From positions 1 through 33,184 of the forward strand of contig JAHEIN010000006.1 in NCBI GenBank assembly GCA_024639335.1: a stretch of 33,184 nt of DNA, in the 5' to 3' direction. The notes under the pieces are model-generated. The model did not search any database and was not told the origin of the DNA. It saw only the letters and a program-made list of their open reading frames with translations. Numbering within the stretch: position 1 is the first letter of the stretch; each line of letters begins with the position of its first letter. Source of the stretch: a bacterium. Its GTDB lineage: Bacteria > Actinomycetota > Acidimicrobiia > Spongiisociales > ZC4RG35. The position numbers and the translations under genes are program-made. Positions 8,174 through 15,225 of this stretch are shown here, in pieces.

Positions 8174-8179
8174 ACGGTA
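8174..8179 (-). promoter_or_regulatory. -10 box for leaderless DNA glycosylase gene
   Basis: TACCGT on the minus strand, seven bases before the GTG at 8166. It is identical in sequence and spacing to the box in front of the endonuclease/phosphatase gene at 5548. Confidence 0.4.
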
Positions 8180-8281
8180 GATGATCCGGCGGATTGCGCG
8201 GCTGCGAGATCCCGGTTGCCGATGACCGATCGAGCATTCGGGCACAGGCGCAGGGAGAGAGCCCTCGGTCACGCTCCAGCG

Positions 8282-8788
8282 CTACACCGCTACCGGTCGA
8301 TCAGCCGCAACCGGCTTTGCGCGCAATTGCACGAACTCGTCGATTCCGAACACCCCGTATCGCAGGGAGTCGCGGCGTCCCAATCCGTCCGTGATCGCAT
8401 TCCTGGTCACGATCGTCGGCTCGGTCAGTTCGTACTGGATCCCCTTGTGCATGGCTCTGCCGCATCCGGCATGCCGAAGGTTCTCGAGCCAATCGACACC
8501 CTGGCCATATGGGAGCGGGATCGCCACATGCCCATCGACCGGGTGCATGACCACCGGCGTCTCGTATCGCTTGCCCGACGTTCTGCCCGTGTGCTCGACG
8601 ACCGATGCGTACCAGTGCTCGCCCCCGGCTCGCTCCATCATCCATGGATTGAGCCTGTCGCGGTTGAACTCTCGGATCTGATCGCGCCCGGACCCCTTCG
8701 CCAGTTTCGAGAACACGATGACTCCGACAGCCAAAGCCAGATAGAGCGCACCCAGCAGCCGCAGGAGCTTCAGAACCCACTTCGCCAT
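8282..8788 (-). CDS. Ddn-like deazaflavin (F420)-dependent nitroreductase family protein
   Basis: A 168-residue protein with a hydrophobic N-terminal segment (about 5-25, LLRLLGALYLALAVGVIV), likely a membrane anchor, followed by the split beta-barrel of the Ddn/FDOR-B family. The family signature EHTGRTSGKRYETPVV is at about 64-79, then GHVAIPLPYGQGVDWLENLRHAG, the usual cofactor-side motif. Relatives bind F420H2 and reduce quinones or nitro-compounds; whether this one does is inferred from family only. Start ATG at 8788 has an excellent AAGGAGGAGG site. Codes away from the BMC regulator, sharing a 145-bp gap with it. Confidence 0.85.
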   Translation of the reverse strand: MAKWVLKLLRLLGALYLALAVGVIVFSKLAKGSGRDQIREFNRDRLNPWMMERAGGEHWYASVVEHTGRTSGKRYETPVVMHPVDGHVAIPLPYGQGVDWLENLRHAGCGRAMHKGIQYELTEPTIVTRNAITDGLGRRDSLRYGVFGIDEFVQLRAKPVAADRPVAV

Positions 8789-8880
8789 TGCCTCCTCCTT
8801 CCGAGCCCATTCTCACCGTCGGTTCAGAAGGTCGCCAGAGCAGAAAGCCCAAACCGAATGACGGAGCGAACGGCATCCAC

Positions 8881-8894
8881 CTCGAGCGCTCGAG
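8881..8894. repeat. 14-bp perfect palindrome upstream of BMC regulator promoter
   Basis: CTCGAGCGCTCGAG is its own reverse complement, with no spacer. It ends five bases before the putative -35 of the winged-helix gene, in the gap between two divergent genes. A dimeric regulator could bind here; function unknown. Confidence 0.5.
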
Positions 8895-8898
8895 CACC

Positions 8899-8940
8899 TT
8901 GTTTTGCGTACTACGCAGCATATACTGCGTGTTGTGCAGC
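8899..8940 (+). promoter_or_regulatory. Promoter and operator of the BMC-locus regulator
   Basis: TTGTTT (8899-8904) and TATACT (8921-8926) are separated by 16 bases, a plausible -35/-10 pair, with the GTG start at 8934 seven bases after the -10. The promoter is overlaid by two inverted repeats: GCGTA-C-TACGC (8906-8916) and ACGCAG-6 bp-CTGCGT (8913-8930), the second centred on the -10 box. A related half-site, TGTGCAG, follows at 8933-8939. This layout suits repression by a small dimeric winged-helix protein, probably autoregulation. Pattern reading only. Confidence 0.55.
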
Positions 8941-9314
8941 ATTTTGAACCACTTCCGTTGTTCCGCACCGATACCCAACGGCGGCTGCTGGTGGAGTTGT
9001 TCCTCGAGAGTGGAGCCCGTCGCACGCTCTCCGATCTCGCCAGGGCCATCGATGTGGATCCCACCACCGTCATGCGCGAGATGGACCGACTCGAAAGCAG
9101 CGGCCTGATCACCGAACGCCGAGTCGGCCGCGCCCGCGTGGTCGAGATCGATGAATCGAGTCCCTACGCGGCACCGCTCAGACAACTACTCAACGTGACC
9201 CGCCGGCCGGCGGAGCCGACCACACCCGCCGAACGACCGTTCGGTCACGGCGGACAGAAGGATGGAGGTCGCCACGATCGCAGGCCCCTCCCCTCATCAC
9301 GGCGTCGCCGATGA
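8934..9314 (+). CDS. Winged helix-turn-helix regulator, likely of the BMC operon
   Basis: About 126 residues. The winged helix spans roughly residues 8-75: [19 protein letters not shown], the [32 protein letters not shown] (given here in part), then the wing [16 protein letters not shown]. It belongs to the ArsR/MarR-like single-domain regulators; there is no ligand or metal-binding Cys set. The C-terminal 40 residues are polar and unstructured-looking. The start is taken as GTG at 8934, since a TATACT box ends seven bases earlier; an in-frame TTG at 8904 would lie inside the promoter. It precedes rpiB by 71 bp on the same strand, so it is the obvious candidate regulator of the microcompartment operon. 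Confidence 0.75.
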   Translation: MQHFEPLPLFRTDTQRRLLVELFLESGARRTLSDLARAIDVDPTTVMREMDRLESSGLITERRVGRARVVEIDESSPYAAPLRQLLNVTRRPAEPTTPAERPFGHGGQKDGGRHDRRPLPSSRRRR

Positions 9315-9371
9315 TGGCTCCCTCGGGAATCTCGCCTCCGTCCGCCGGTCACACCGTCGGCGCCTCAGCGC

Positions 9372-9377
9372 TAGTGT
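9372..9377 (+). promoter_or_regulatory. Possible -10 box in front of rpiB (BMC operon)
   Basis: TAGTGT followed by eight bases and the ATG at 9386. No Shine-Dalgarno precedes that ATG. If real, the BMC operon has its own leaderless promoter in addition to read-through from the regulator gene. No clear -35. Confidence 0.3.
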
Positions 9378-9385
9378 CCGCGGCG

Positions 9386-9958
9386 ATGCCGACCGAAGCC
9401 GAGATCCGCCAAGTGGTGAGCCGGGTCGTCGCCGGCTTGACGACTTCTTCGACGCCGCCCTCGCCGGCGCCCGGACTCCGGTCCGAACCCGGCGCGAAGC
9501 CCTCCATCGCCATCGGCTGCGACCACGGCGGCTTTCCGCTGAAAGAGCGGATCGGGTTCCGACTCAAGGAACAGGGTTACGACGTCACCGACTGCGGGAC
9601 CCACAGCGCCGAGTCCGTCGACTATCCGGACTTTGCCCATTCGGTCGCCCAGAAGGTGTCGTCGGGCGAGTCGACCTACGGGATCATCATCGACGGCGCC
9701 GGAATCGGGTCGTCGATCACCGCCAACAAGGTCCCCGGCGTCCGGGCGGCGCTGTGCTACGACCTGTCGAGCGCCCGAAACTCCCGAGAGCACAACCACG
9801 CAAATGTGCTGACGCTCGGAGCAGGGCTCGTCGGCACCAACCTCGCCCAGCAGATAGTGGAGACCTGGCTCGAGACCCCGTGGGCGCCGGGACGACACGC
9901 CGACCGAGTGGCGAAGATCACCGCCATCGAGCGGATCCACCTCCGGAGCGCCACATGA
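9386..9958 (+). CDS. rpiB: RpiB/LacAB-type sugar-phosphate isomerase with BMC targeting extension
   Basis: 190 residues: an N-terminal extension of about 38, then a normal RpiB domain of about 150. The extension [17 protein letters not shown] followed by a Ser/Pro-rich linker looks like a microcompartment encapsulation peptide. The domain starts [17 protein letters not shown] and has [22 protein letters not shown] and [17 protein letters not shown]. At the position of E. coli Cys66 (ICGTGIG) it has Asp103 (IDGAGIGSS). RpiB normally interconverts ribose-5-phosphate and ribulose-5-phosphate; the residue change leaves substrate and base open. An upstream in-frame ATG exists, but ATG 9386 places the peptide at the terminus. 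The stop overlaps the deoC start (ATGA). Confidence 0.9.
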   Translation: MPTEAEIRQVVSRVVAGLTTSSTPPSPAPGLRSEPGAKPSIAIGCDHGGFPLKERIGFRLKEQGYDVTDCGTHSAESVDYPDFAHSVAQKVSSGESTYGIIIDGAGIGSSITANKVPGVRAALCYDLSSARNSREHNHANVLTLGAGLVGTNLAQQIVETWLETPWAPGRHADRVAKITAIERIHLRSAT

Positions 9959-10803
9959 ACGAAGCCGAACTCATCGAAGCAGTCACCAGAGAAGTCCTCG
10001 CTGCGCTCAACAGCGGCGATCCGTGCGAAGACTGTCACGGATCCTGTGCCGCCCACAGTCCCGACCGGGTGAGAAGCGTCGTCGCCAACGGGGCAGACCG
10101 AGTGAGCTACCGGGGAGGCGGCGCCGAGGTACCGATTGATCTCGCCAGATACATCGATCACACACTTCTCAAGCCTGACACGACGGCCCACGACATCGAC
10201 GTCTTGTGCGCCGAAGCCAAGGAATACGGATTCGCCTCGGTGTGTGTCAACCCGGCCTGGGTCAAGCGAGCCTCGGCCAACCTCCGAGGGACCGACGTTC
10301 GGGTCGCTTCGGTGGTCGGATTCCCCTTCGGCGCCACCTTGCCGGAGATCAAGGCGATGGAGGCCCGTCGGGTCCTCCGGGATGGAGCCCGTGAGATCGA
10401 CATGGTGATCAACATCGGCGCCCTCAAGTCTGGACAGCACGACATCGTCGAGACCGATATCGCCAAGGTGTCGGACGCCTGCCACGAGTCGGGTGCGCTC
10501 AACAAGGTCATCATCGAGACATCGCTGCTCTCCGACGAAGAGAAGGTCATGGCTTCGCACCTGGCCAAGCAGGCGAAAGCGGACTTCGTCAAGACCTCCA
10601 CCGGCTTTGCCGGTGGGGGCGCAACCGTCGCCGACGTGCTGCTGATGCGGGAGACGGTGGGACCGAAGATGGGGATCAAGGCGTCGGGCGGTGTTCGCAG
10701 CCGCGAAGATGCCGAGGAGATGATCGCAGCAGGGGCAACCAGAATCGGAGCCTCGGCCGGGATCGCAATCGTCACAGGAGGCGTGTCGGATGAGCAATAT
10801 TGA
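9955..10803 (+). CDS. deoC: Deoxyribose-5-phosphate aldolase with BMC targeting peptide
   Basis: 282 residues, about 60 longer than E. coli-type cores at the N-terminus. Class I aldolase cleaving 2-deoxyribose-5-phosphate to glyceraldehyde-3-phosphate and acetaldehyde. Residues 1-18 ([18 protein letters not shown]) form an amphipathic helix typical of encapsulation peptides. A linker follows with a Cys cluster, CEDCHGSC (Cys24, 27, 31). The barrel begins [14 protein letters not shown] and has [12 protein letters not shown] (Asp), the Schiff-base Lys in FVKTSTGF and the second Lys in GIKASGGVR. All catalytic residues are present. ATG 9955 overlaps the rpiB stop; the 3' end overlaps the BMC-T gene by 14 bp. 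DeoC plus RpiB is the signature enzyme pair of SPU-type microcompartments. Confidence 0.95.
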   Translation: MNEAELIEAVTREVLAALNSGDPCEDCHGSCAAHSPDRVRSVVANGADRVSYRGGGAEVPIDLARYIDHTLLKPDTTAHDIDVLCAEAKEYGFASVCVNPAWVKRASANLRGTDVRVASVVGFPFGATLPEIKAMEARRVLRDGAREIDMVINIGALKSGQHDIVETDIAKVSDACHESGALNKVIIETSLLSDEEKVMASHLAKQAKADFVKTSTGFAGGGATVADVLLMRETVGPKMGIKASGGVRSREDAEEMIAAGATRIGASAGIAIVTGGVSDEQY

Positions 10804-11416
10804 GCTGCGGTCGTTTGCGTTTCTCGACAGCCTGCAACCGCAGTATGCGGCGTTTATCGGCACCACGGCGTCCGGCTTCCTCCCCCTCGCCCACGAGTCT
10901 GCCTTGTTCGTCGAGATCTCGCCCGGCATCGAGATCAACCGCCTCACAGACATCGCTCTCAAGTCCAACAAGGTCAAGCCGGGCATGCAGATCGTCGAGC
11001 GAGTCTTCGGGTTGCTCGAAGTTCATTCGCCGGAACAGGCCGAGACCCGGGGGGCAGGCACTGCGATCCTCGACGCCATCGACATGAAGCAGTCCGACCG
11101 GTTGAAGCCCACCATCCTCTCGAGCCAGATCGTCAGGAACATCGACGACCACCAGGCACAGCTCATCAACCGGATGCGTCACGGCCAGATGATCACTCCC
11201 GGTCAGACCCTGTACGTGTTGGAGTGCGGGCCCGCCGCCTATGCGGCACTCGCCGCCAACGAAGCCGAGAAGGCAGCCAACGTCAACGTCCTGGAGGTTC
11301 GGGCATTCGGAGCCGTCGGGCGGGTCTACCTCGGCGGTGAAGAAGCCGACATCGACGTCGGATGGAGAGCCGCCGTTGCCGCACTCGAGGGCATCGAGGG
11401 CAGGGAACAGAAGTGA
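10790..11416 (+). CDS. BMC-T trimeric shell protein (tandem BMC domain)
   Basis: 208 residues with two BMC folds in tandem, forming a pseudohexameric trimer in the shell facet. The first domain (about 20-110) contains [20 protein letters not shown] and [15 protein letters not shown]. The second (about 115-205) contains [19 protein letters not shown], a helix [18 protein letters not shown] and the strand [15 protein letters not shown]. The second half matches the family well; the N-terminus [22 protein letters not shown] is typical of the permuted BMC-T group with large gated pores. It starts inside the last codons of deoC, so translation is probably coupled. Likely role: passage of larger substrates or cofactors. 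Pore state cannot be judged from sequence. Confidence 0.92.
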   Translation: MSNIELRSFAFLDSLQPQYAAFIGTTASGFLPLAHESALFVEISPGIEINRLTDIALKSNKVKPGMQIVERVFGLLEVHSPEQAETRGAGTAILDAIDMKQSDRLKPTILSSQIVRNIDDHQAQLINRMRHGQMITPGQTLYVLECGPAAYAALAANEAEKAANVNVLEVRAFGAVGRVYLGGEEADIDVGWRAAVAALEGIEGREQK

Positions 11417-11456
11417 ACGGAACGAACGAGTAGAGGTACCCGAGGAGGAACCGAGA

Positions 11457-11747
11457 ATGGCAGATGCACTGGGAATGATCGAGGCACGAAGCTTCCCGGC
11501 GATGGTCGAGGCGGCCGACGCGATGGTGAAAGCCGCCAAGGTCGAGCTCGTGTCGTACGAAGAGACCGGCGGCGGCTACGTCACAGCAGTGGTCCGAGGC
11601 GACGTCGCCGCAGTCAAAGCGGCGGTCGAGGCCGGCCTGCGCGGAGCAGAGCGCGTCGGCGAAGTGATCTCGAGCCACATCATCGCACGCCCCCACGAGT
11701 CGATCGATGCGGTACTGCCGCTCGGACGTCGAGGAGAGGCCGAGTAG
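11457..11747 (+). CDS. BMC-H hexameric shell protein (PduA/EutM/CcmK family)
   Basis: 96 residues, the standard single BMC domain. Family features: [29 protein letters not shown], given here in parts as the N-terminal strand plus helix; the pore loop around [16 protein letters not shown] (about 41-56); and the helix [19 protein letters not shown] leading to the C-terminal SSHIIARPH. This would be the bulk facet tile. It is the only BMC-H gene seen here. It is preceded by a free 40-bp gap and a strong GAGGAGG site eight bases before the ATG, the best ribosome-binding site in the operon, consistent with high copy need. The pore-loop Gly run suggests a small polar pore. Confidence 0.95.
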   Translation: MADALGMIEARSFPAMVEAADAMVKAAKVELVSYEETGGGYVTAVVRGDVAAVKAAVEAGLRGAERVGEVISSHIIARPHESIDAVLPLGRRGEAE

Positions 11748-11761
11748 GCGGAGGGCAAGCG

Positions 11762-12049
11762 ATGCTTCTCGCACGCGTGGCCGGGACGGTGGTCGCCAGC
11801 CGGAAGGAACCCCGGCTGGACGGACTCAAGTTCCTGCTCCTCGAACAGATCGACGTGGACAACGCGCCCACCGGCGGATACGTCGTGGCGATCGATGCCG
11901 TCGGTGCGGGCGTGGGCGAGGTCGTGATGTATGCGAGTGGTAGCTCGGCGCGCCAGACCGAGGCCACACATGAGCGGCCATGCGACGCGGTCGTCATGGC
12001 CATCGTGGACTCGTGGGAGGTGGGAGGCGATGAGCTCTACCACAAGTAA
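11762..12049 (+). CDS. BMC-P pentameric shell vertex protein (EutN/CcmL), copy 1
   Basis: 95 residues of the EutN/CcmL OB-fold family that caps shell vertices. It has the family opening [20 protein letters not shown], the central strand [10 protein letters not shown], then [27 protein letters not shown] (in parts), and the closing strand [12 protein letters not shown]. The GAGVGE motif and the start LARV are nearly diagnostic. Start ATG 11762, with GGAGGG about eight bases upstream and 14 bases after the BMC-H stop. The C-terminal tail GGDELYHK is a little longer than in the third copy. Confidence 0.95.
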   Translation: MLLARVAGTVVASRKEPRLDGLKFLLLEQIDVDNAPTGGYVVAIDAVGAGVGEVVMYASGSSARQTEATHERPCDAVVMAIVDSWEVGGDELYHK

Positions 12050-12052
12050 CCC

Positions 12053-13510
12053 ATGAGCCTCTCGGATCAGGAGATCCAGTCGATCATCTCCCGCGTCAAG
12101 CAACGGCTCGGGGATGTGCCCGCCGGGAGCCGGCCCGCGGCAACACTCGCCGCCCGTGAAGACCTCGCACCCGATGTCGAATTGGGTGACGGGATCTACC
12201 CGACCGTCGACGACGCCGTGGCGGCGGCGCGGATCGCTCAACCCAAGTACGCCGAGATGGGGCTCGGCGTCCGGCGGTCCATCATCGATTCCATGCGTCG
12301 GTCGATGCTGGAACATGCCGAGTCGCTGGCGATGCTGGCGCATACCGAAACCGGCCTCGGCCGCTACGAGGACAAGATCAAGAAGAACCTCCTGGTCGCG
12401 AAGAAGACCCCGGGGCCCGAGGACCTCGAACCGCAGGCCGTCACCGGCGACGATGGGATGTCGGTCACCGAGTGGGCTCCGCTGGGCATCGTCGGGGCGA
12501 TCACCCCCACCACCAACCCGACGTCCACGATCATCAACAACTCCATCGCGATCCTCTCGGGCGGCAACGCCGTCGTGTTCAACGTCCACCCCGGTGCGAG
12601 GAAGGTGTCGGCCGAGAACATCAGACTCCTCAACCGCGCCATCGTGGCCGCTGGAGGGCCTGCCGATCTGATCACGGCGGTGGCAACGCCGACCATCGAC
12701 TCGGCGAAAGAGCTCATGTCGCACCCTGATGTGCGTGTGCTGCTCGTGACGGGCGGACCGGGCGTCGTGCGGGAAGCGCTTCGAACCGACAAGCGGGCGG
12801 TTGCCGCCGGGCCGGGCAACCCGCCGGTCGTGGTGGACGAGACCGCCGACATCCCCCGGGCCGCCCGCTCGATCGTCGCCGGAGCCTCCTTCGACAACAA
12901 CATCATCTGCACCGACGAGAAGGAGGCGATCGTGGTGGACACGGTCGCCGACCGCCTCATGCGGGACATGGCCGATGCCGGCGCCTACGTCCTCAAGCAG
13001 CACGAGCTGAAACGGTTGGAGCGCGTGATATTCCGGGAGATGGGCGCACCCAACAAGCCGGGTGTGATCAATCCGGAGTGGATCGGCAAGAACGCCGACG
13101 TCATCCTGAGCCAGATCGGGGTCCAGGCCGAACGTCCGATCCGGCTGCTGGTTGCCGAGGTGCCCAACGAGCACAATCTGGTGTGGACGGAGCAGATGAT
13201 GCCGGTCTTCCCGGTCACGAGAGTCGCGAACGTCGACGCGGCGATCGACTTGGCCGTGAGGGCTGAACACGGATTCCGCCACACCGCCGGCATCCACTCC
13301 ACGAACGTCGAGACCATCACGAAGATGGGTCGTGCCATGAACTGCTCGATCTTCGTGGCAAACGGCTCGTTCTTCTCGGGGCTCGGCCAGGACGGTGAGG
13401 GATACTCGTCGTTCTCGATCGCCAGCCCGACCGGTGACGGGCTGACCCGGCCGCGGACCTTCTCCCGGCCGCGGCGCGTCAGCGTCGTCGGCGCGTTGCG
13501 GATCGTCTGA
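12053..13510 (+). CDS. CoA-acylating aldehyde dehydrogenase, PduP/EutE-like, BMC cargo
   Basis: 485 residues, matching PduP/EutE length. Oxidises acetaldehyde (or a similar short aldehyde) with NAD+ and CoA to the acyl-CoA. The N-terminal 20 residues (MSLSDQEIQSIISRVKQRLG) form an amphipathic helix of the encapsulation-peptide type, followed by a Pro/Ala-rich linker. The catalytic domain has GIVGAITPTTNPTSTIINN, the nucleotide-binding VLLVTGGPGVV, AAGPGNPPVVVDETAD and the nucleophile Cys286 in DNNIICTDEKE. In this operon its natural substrate would be the acetaldehyde released by DeoC. ATG 12053 follows the BMC-P stop by three bases, with no strong ribosome-binding site. Confidence 0.95.
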   Translation: MSLSDQEIQSIISRVKQRLGDVPAGSRPAATLAAREDLAPDVELGDGIYPTVDDAVAAARIAQPKYAEMGLGVRRSIIDSMRRSMLEHAESLAMLAHTETGLGRYEDKIKKNLLVAKKTPGPEDLEPQAVTGDDGMSVTEWAPLGIVGAITPTTNPTSTIINNSIAILSGGNAVVFNVHPGARKVSAENIRLLNRAIVAAGGPADLITAVATPTIDSAKELMSHPDVRVLLVTGGPGVVREALRTDKRAVAAGPGNPPVVVDETADIPRAARSIVAGASFDNNIICTDEKEAIVVDTVADRLMRDMADAGAYVLKQHELKRLERVIFREMGAPNKPGVINPEWIGKNADVILSQIGVQAERPIRLLVAEVPNEHNLVWTEQMMPVFPVTRVANVDAAIDLAVRAEHGFRHTAGIHSTNVETITKMGRAMNCSIFVANGSFFSGLGQDGEGYSSFSIASPTGDGLTRPRTFSRPRRVSVVGALRIV

Positions 13511-14109
13511 TGGCCTCACTCGGTTCGGCCATCGCGCTCTTCGAATACGACTCGATCGCTGCGGGGATCGAATCCGGCGACGACATGGTGAAACGTGCTC
13601 CACTCGAGGTCATCCACGCCGGAACCGTCCAACCCGGCAAATATCTGGTCCTGGTCTCCGGCTCCGTGGGCGACGTCGAGGAGGCGCTGGCTGCCGCCGA
13701 GCTGAGGAACGGGGAGCACCTCGTGTCGTCGATGTTCCTTCCCGACCCGCACCCCGCACTCGTGGACGGCCTGGCGGGTGGTGAGACCCCGAGGCACGGC
13801 GAATCACTGGGAATCATCGAGACCGAGACCGTTGCCGACGTGATCCGCGCCGCCGACGCCGGACTGAAGGGCGCCGAGGTCGAAATGCTCAAGATCTACC
13901 TGGCCGATGATCTCGGTGGAAAGGGATATGCGCTCTTCTCCGGAGCGTTGACCGAGATCGATGCGGCGGTCGAGCAAGGATCTGCCCAGGTGGAGGGCAC
14001 ACTCGTCGGCAGCCGGGTGATCCCCCGGCTGCACGAAGAGATGGCAGACAACATCGGCGGCGACGGCCGATTCGCTTCCCGGATCGAGGCTGATCATGCA
14101 GCTGGGTGA
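13510..14109 (+). CDS. BMC-T trimeric shell protein, second copy
   Basis: 199 residues with two BMC domains: residues 1-90 (IALFEYDSIAAGIESGDDMV, then GKYLVLVSGSVGDVEEALAAA) and 97-199 (SLGIIETETVADVIRAADAG, LKIYLADDLGGKGYALFSG, and a VGSRVIPRLHEEM C-terminus). It is distinct in sequence and domain order from the 10790 copy, so the two probably make different pore types; this one looks like the simple, unpermuted tandem form. The start ATG at 13510 shares its A with the stop of the aldehyde dehydrogenase gene. Its 3' end overlaps the next BMC-P gene by 14 bp. Confidence 0.9.
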   Translation: MASLGSAIALFEYDSIAAGIESGDDMVKRAPLEVIHAGTVQPGKYLVLVSGSVGDVEEALAAAELRNGEHLVSSMFLPDPHPALVDGLAGGETPRHGESLGIIETETVADVIRAADAGLKGAEVEMLKIYLADDLGGKGYALFSGALTEIDAAVEQGSAQVEGTLVGSRVIPRLHEEMADNIGGDGRFASRIEADHAAG

Positions 14110-14392
14110 GGTGATCGGGACCGTGGTTGCGACCGAGAAGACCCCCGACCTCGATGGGGTGAAGTTCCTGATCGTCCAACCGCTCACACGCGATCAGCAG
14201 CCCGCCGGGAGACCGGTGGTCGCCGCCGACGGGGTGGCCATGGCCGGCCCCGGCGAGCTCGTCTACTTCGTCGCCTCTCGAGAGGCCGCCCAGGCGATGC
14301 CCGAGCCGTTCGTTCCGGTGGACCACGCCATCGTCGGAATCGTCGACCAGGTCGAGGTAGTCCCAATCGCCAAGAAACGGCGCAAACGATGA
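14096..14392 (+). CDS. BMC-P pentameric shell vertex protein (EutN/CcmL), copy 2
   Basis: 98 residues: MQLGEVIGTVVATEKTPDLDG, in two parts the opening strand and loop, then VKFLIVQPLTRDQQPAG, VVAADGVAMAGPGELVYFVASRE and the closing strand HAIVGIVDQVEVV. It departs from the other two copies by having AMAGPGE where they have VGAGVGE, and by a basic tail AKKRRKR. Start ATG 14096 lies inside the BMC-T gene with GAGG six bases upstream. Having three divergent BMC-P genes in one operon suggests mixed or specialised vertices. Confidence 0.93.
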   Translation: MQLGEVIGTVVATEKTPDLDGVKFLIVQPLTRDQQPAGRPVVAADGVAMAGPGELVYFVASREAAQAMPEPFVPVDHAIVGIVDQVEVVPIAKKRRKR

Positions 14393-14655
14393 AGCTCGCC
14401 AAGGTTGCCGGAACCGTCGTCTCGACGATCAGCGCTCCGACGTTCGACGAGCAGCGACTCCTGCTTTGCGACTTCCTCTCCCTCGACGGGGAGGCGGTCG
14501 GTGGGTACGTCATCGCAGTCGATGTGGTGGGCGCCGGTGTCGGTGAAACGGTTTTGATCCTCGACGAGGGCACCGGAGCCCGCCAGATCATGGAGATGAA
14601 GGTCGCCCCGATCAGGGCCGTGGTCGTCGGAATCGTCGACGACGTCGACGCCTGA
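14389..14655 (+). CDS. BMC-P pentameric shell vertex protein (EutN/CcmL), copy 3
   Basis: 88 residues, the shortest and most canonical copy: MKLAKVAGTVVSTISAPTF, LLLCDFLSLDGEAVGGYVIAV (in parts), DVVGAGVGETVLILDEGTGAR and the closing strand AVVVGIVDDVD. Start ATG 14389 overlaps the previous stop (ATGA). It is the last gene of the BMC operon; 51 bp later comes the 3' end of a convergent flavin reductase gene. Confidence 0.95.
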   Translation: MKLAKVAGTVVSTISAPTFDEQRLLLCDFLSLDGEAVGGYVIAVDVVGAGVGETVLILDEGTGARQIMEMKVAPIRAVVVGIVDDVDA

Positions 14656-14685
14656 ACCTCGCGCGGAGATCCGGAATAATCCCGT

Positions 14686-14709
14686 TGAGGAACCCTGGGT
14701 TCGACCTCA
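14686..14709. terminator. Possible hairpin between convergent BMC operon and flavin reductase
   Basis: TGAGGAAC and GTT-CGA-CCTCA can pair around the loop CCTGG, with a three-base bulge. It overlaps the stop of the flavin reductase gene and has no T-run. A weak candidate for a bidirectional end of transcription. Confidence 0.25.
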
Positions 14710-15186
14710 GCTGGTGAAGTAGCGGCCCCGGAAGTAGCCGAGGGCGGGGGCGTCGGCGTCGCCGGTGGACAAACGCTGGACCTGGCCGACGAAGATCAAG
14801 TGGTCGCCGCCCTCGTAGACATGAGCGGTACTGCACTCGAACGTCGCCAGTGCTCCCGCCACCACCGGCAGACCGTCGTACCCTTCCGACACATCCAATC
14901 CCTCGAAACGGTCGATGCCTTTCGCTGCGAACTGCATCGAGACGTCTTTCTGGGCGTCCGCGAGCACATGGACCACGAATCCGTTCTGTGCCTTGAATGC
15001 CTCCACCGTGGACGTGTCGTGTCCGACACACACCAGCACCATCGGCGGATTCAGTGAAACCGAGGTGAAGGAGTTGGCGGTGAGCCCGGCCCGCTCACCG
15101 TCGGCATCGAGCGTGGTCACCACGGTCACACCGGTCATGAACTGCCCGGCGGCGTTCCGGAACTCGATGGGATCGATGGTGGCCAC
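14707..15186 (-). CDS. Flavin reductase family protein (HpaC-like)
   Basis: 159 residues, the standard FMN-binding split-barrel flavin reductase length. Key blocks: FMTGVTVVTTLDADGERAGLTANSF (parts), SFTSVSLNPPMVLVCV, FVVHVLADAQKDVSMQFA and the C-terminal HLIFVGQVQ. Members reduce FMN or FAD with NAD(P)H for a partner mono-oxygenase, or serve as oxidoreductases themselves. No partner oxygenase is adjacent, so the role is open. Start GTG 15186 has GAGGAGC seven bases upstream. It is convergent with the BMC operon and not obviously connected to it. Confidence 0.88.
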   Translation of the reverse strand: MATIDPIEFRNAAGQFMTGVTVVTTLDADGERAGLTANSFTSVSLNPPMVLVCVGHDTSTVEAFKAQNGFVVHVLADAQKDVSMQFAAKGIDRFEGLDVSEGYDGLPVVAGALATFECSTAHVYEGGDHLIFVGQVQRLSTGDADAPALGYFRGRYFTS

Positions 15187-15225
15187 GTGGTGCTCCTCGG
15201 ATGCGTGAGCGAACGAGCGTAACCG

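Noticed and set aside
9311-9385. Upstream ATG at 9311 as the rpiB start
   Set aside because: It would add a 25-residue non-helical Pro/Ser-rich leader in front of the encapsulation-like peptide and overlap the regulator gene; ATG 9386 puts the peptide at the terminus and has a TAGTGT box upstream.
14698-14712. TTCGA-type sequence as a tRNA T-arm
   Set aside because: No pairing arms, acceptor stem or anticodon stem of a tRNA can be drawn around it; no tRNA was found anywhere in the window.
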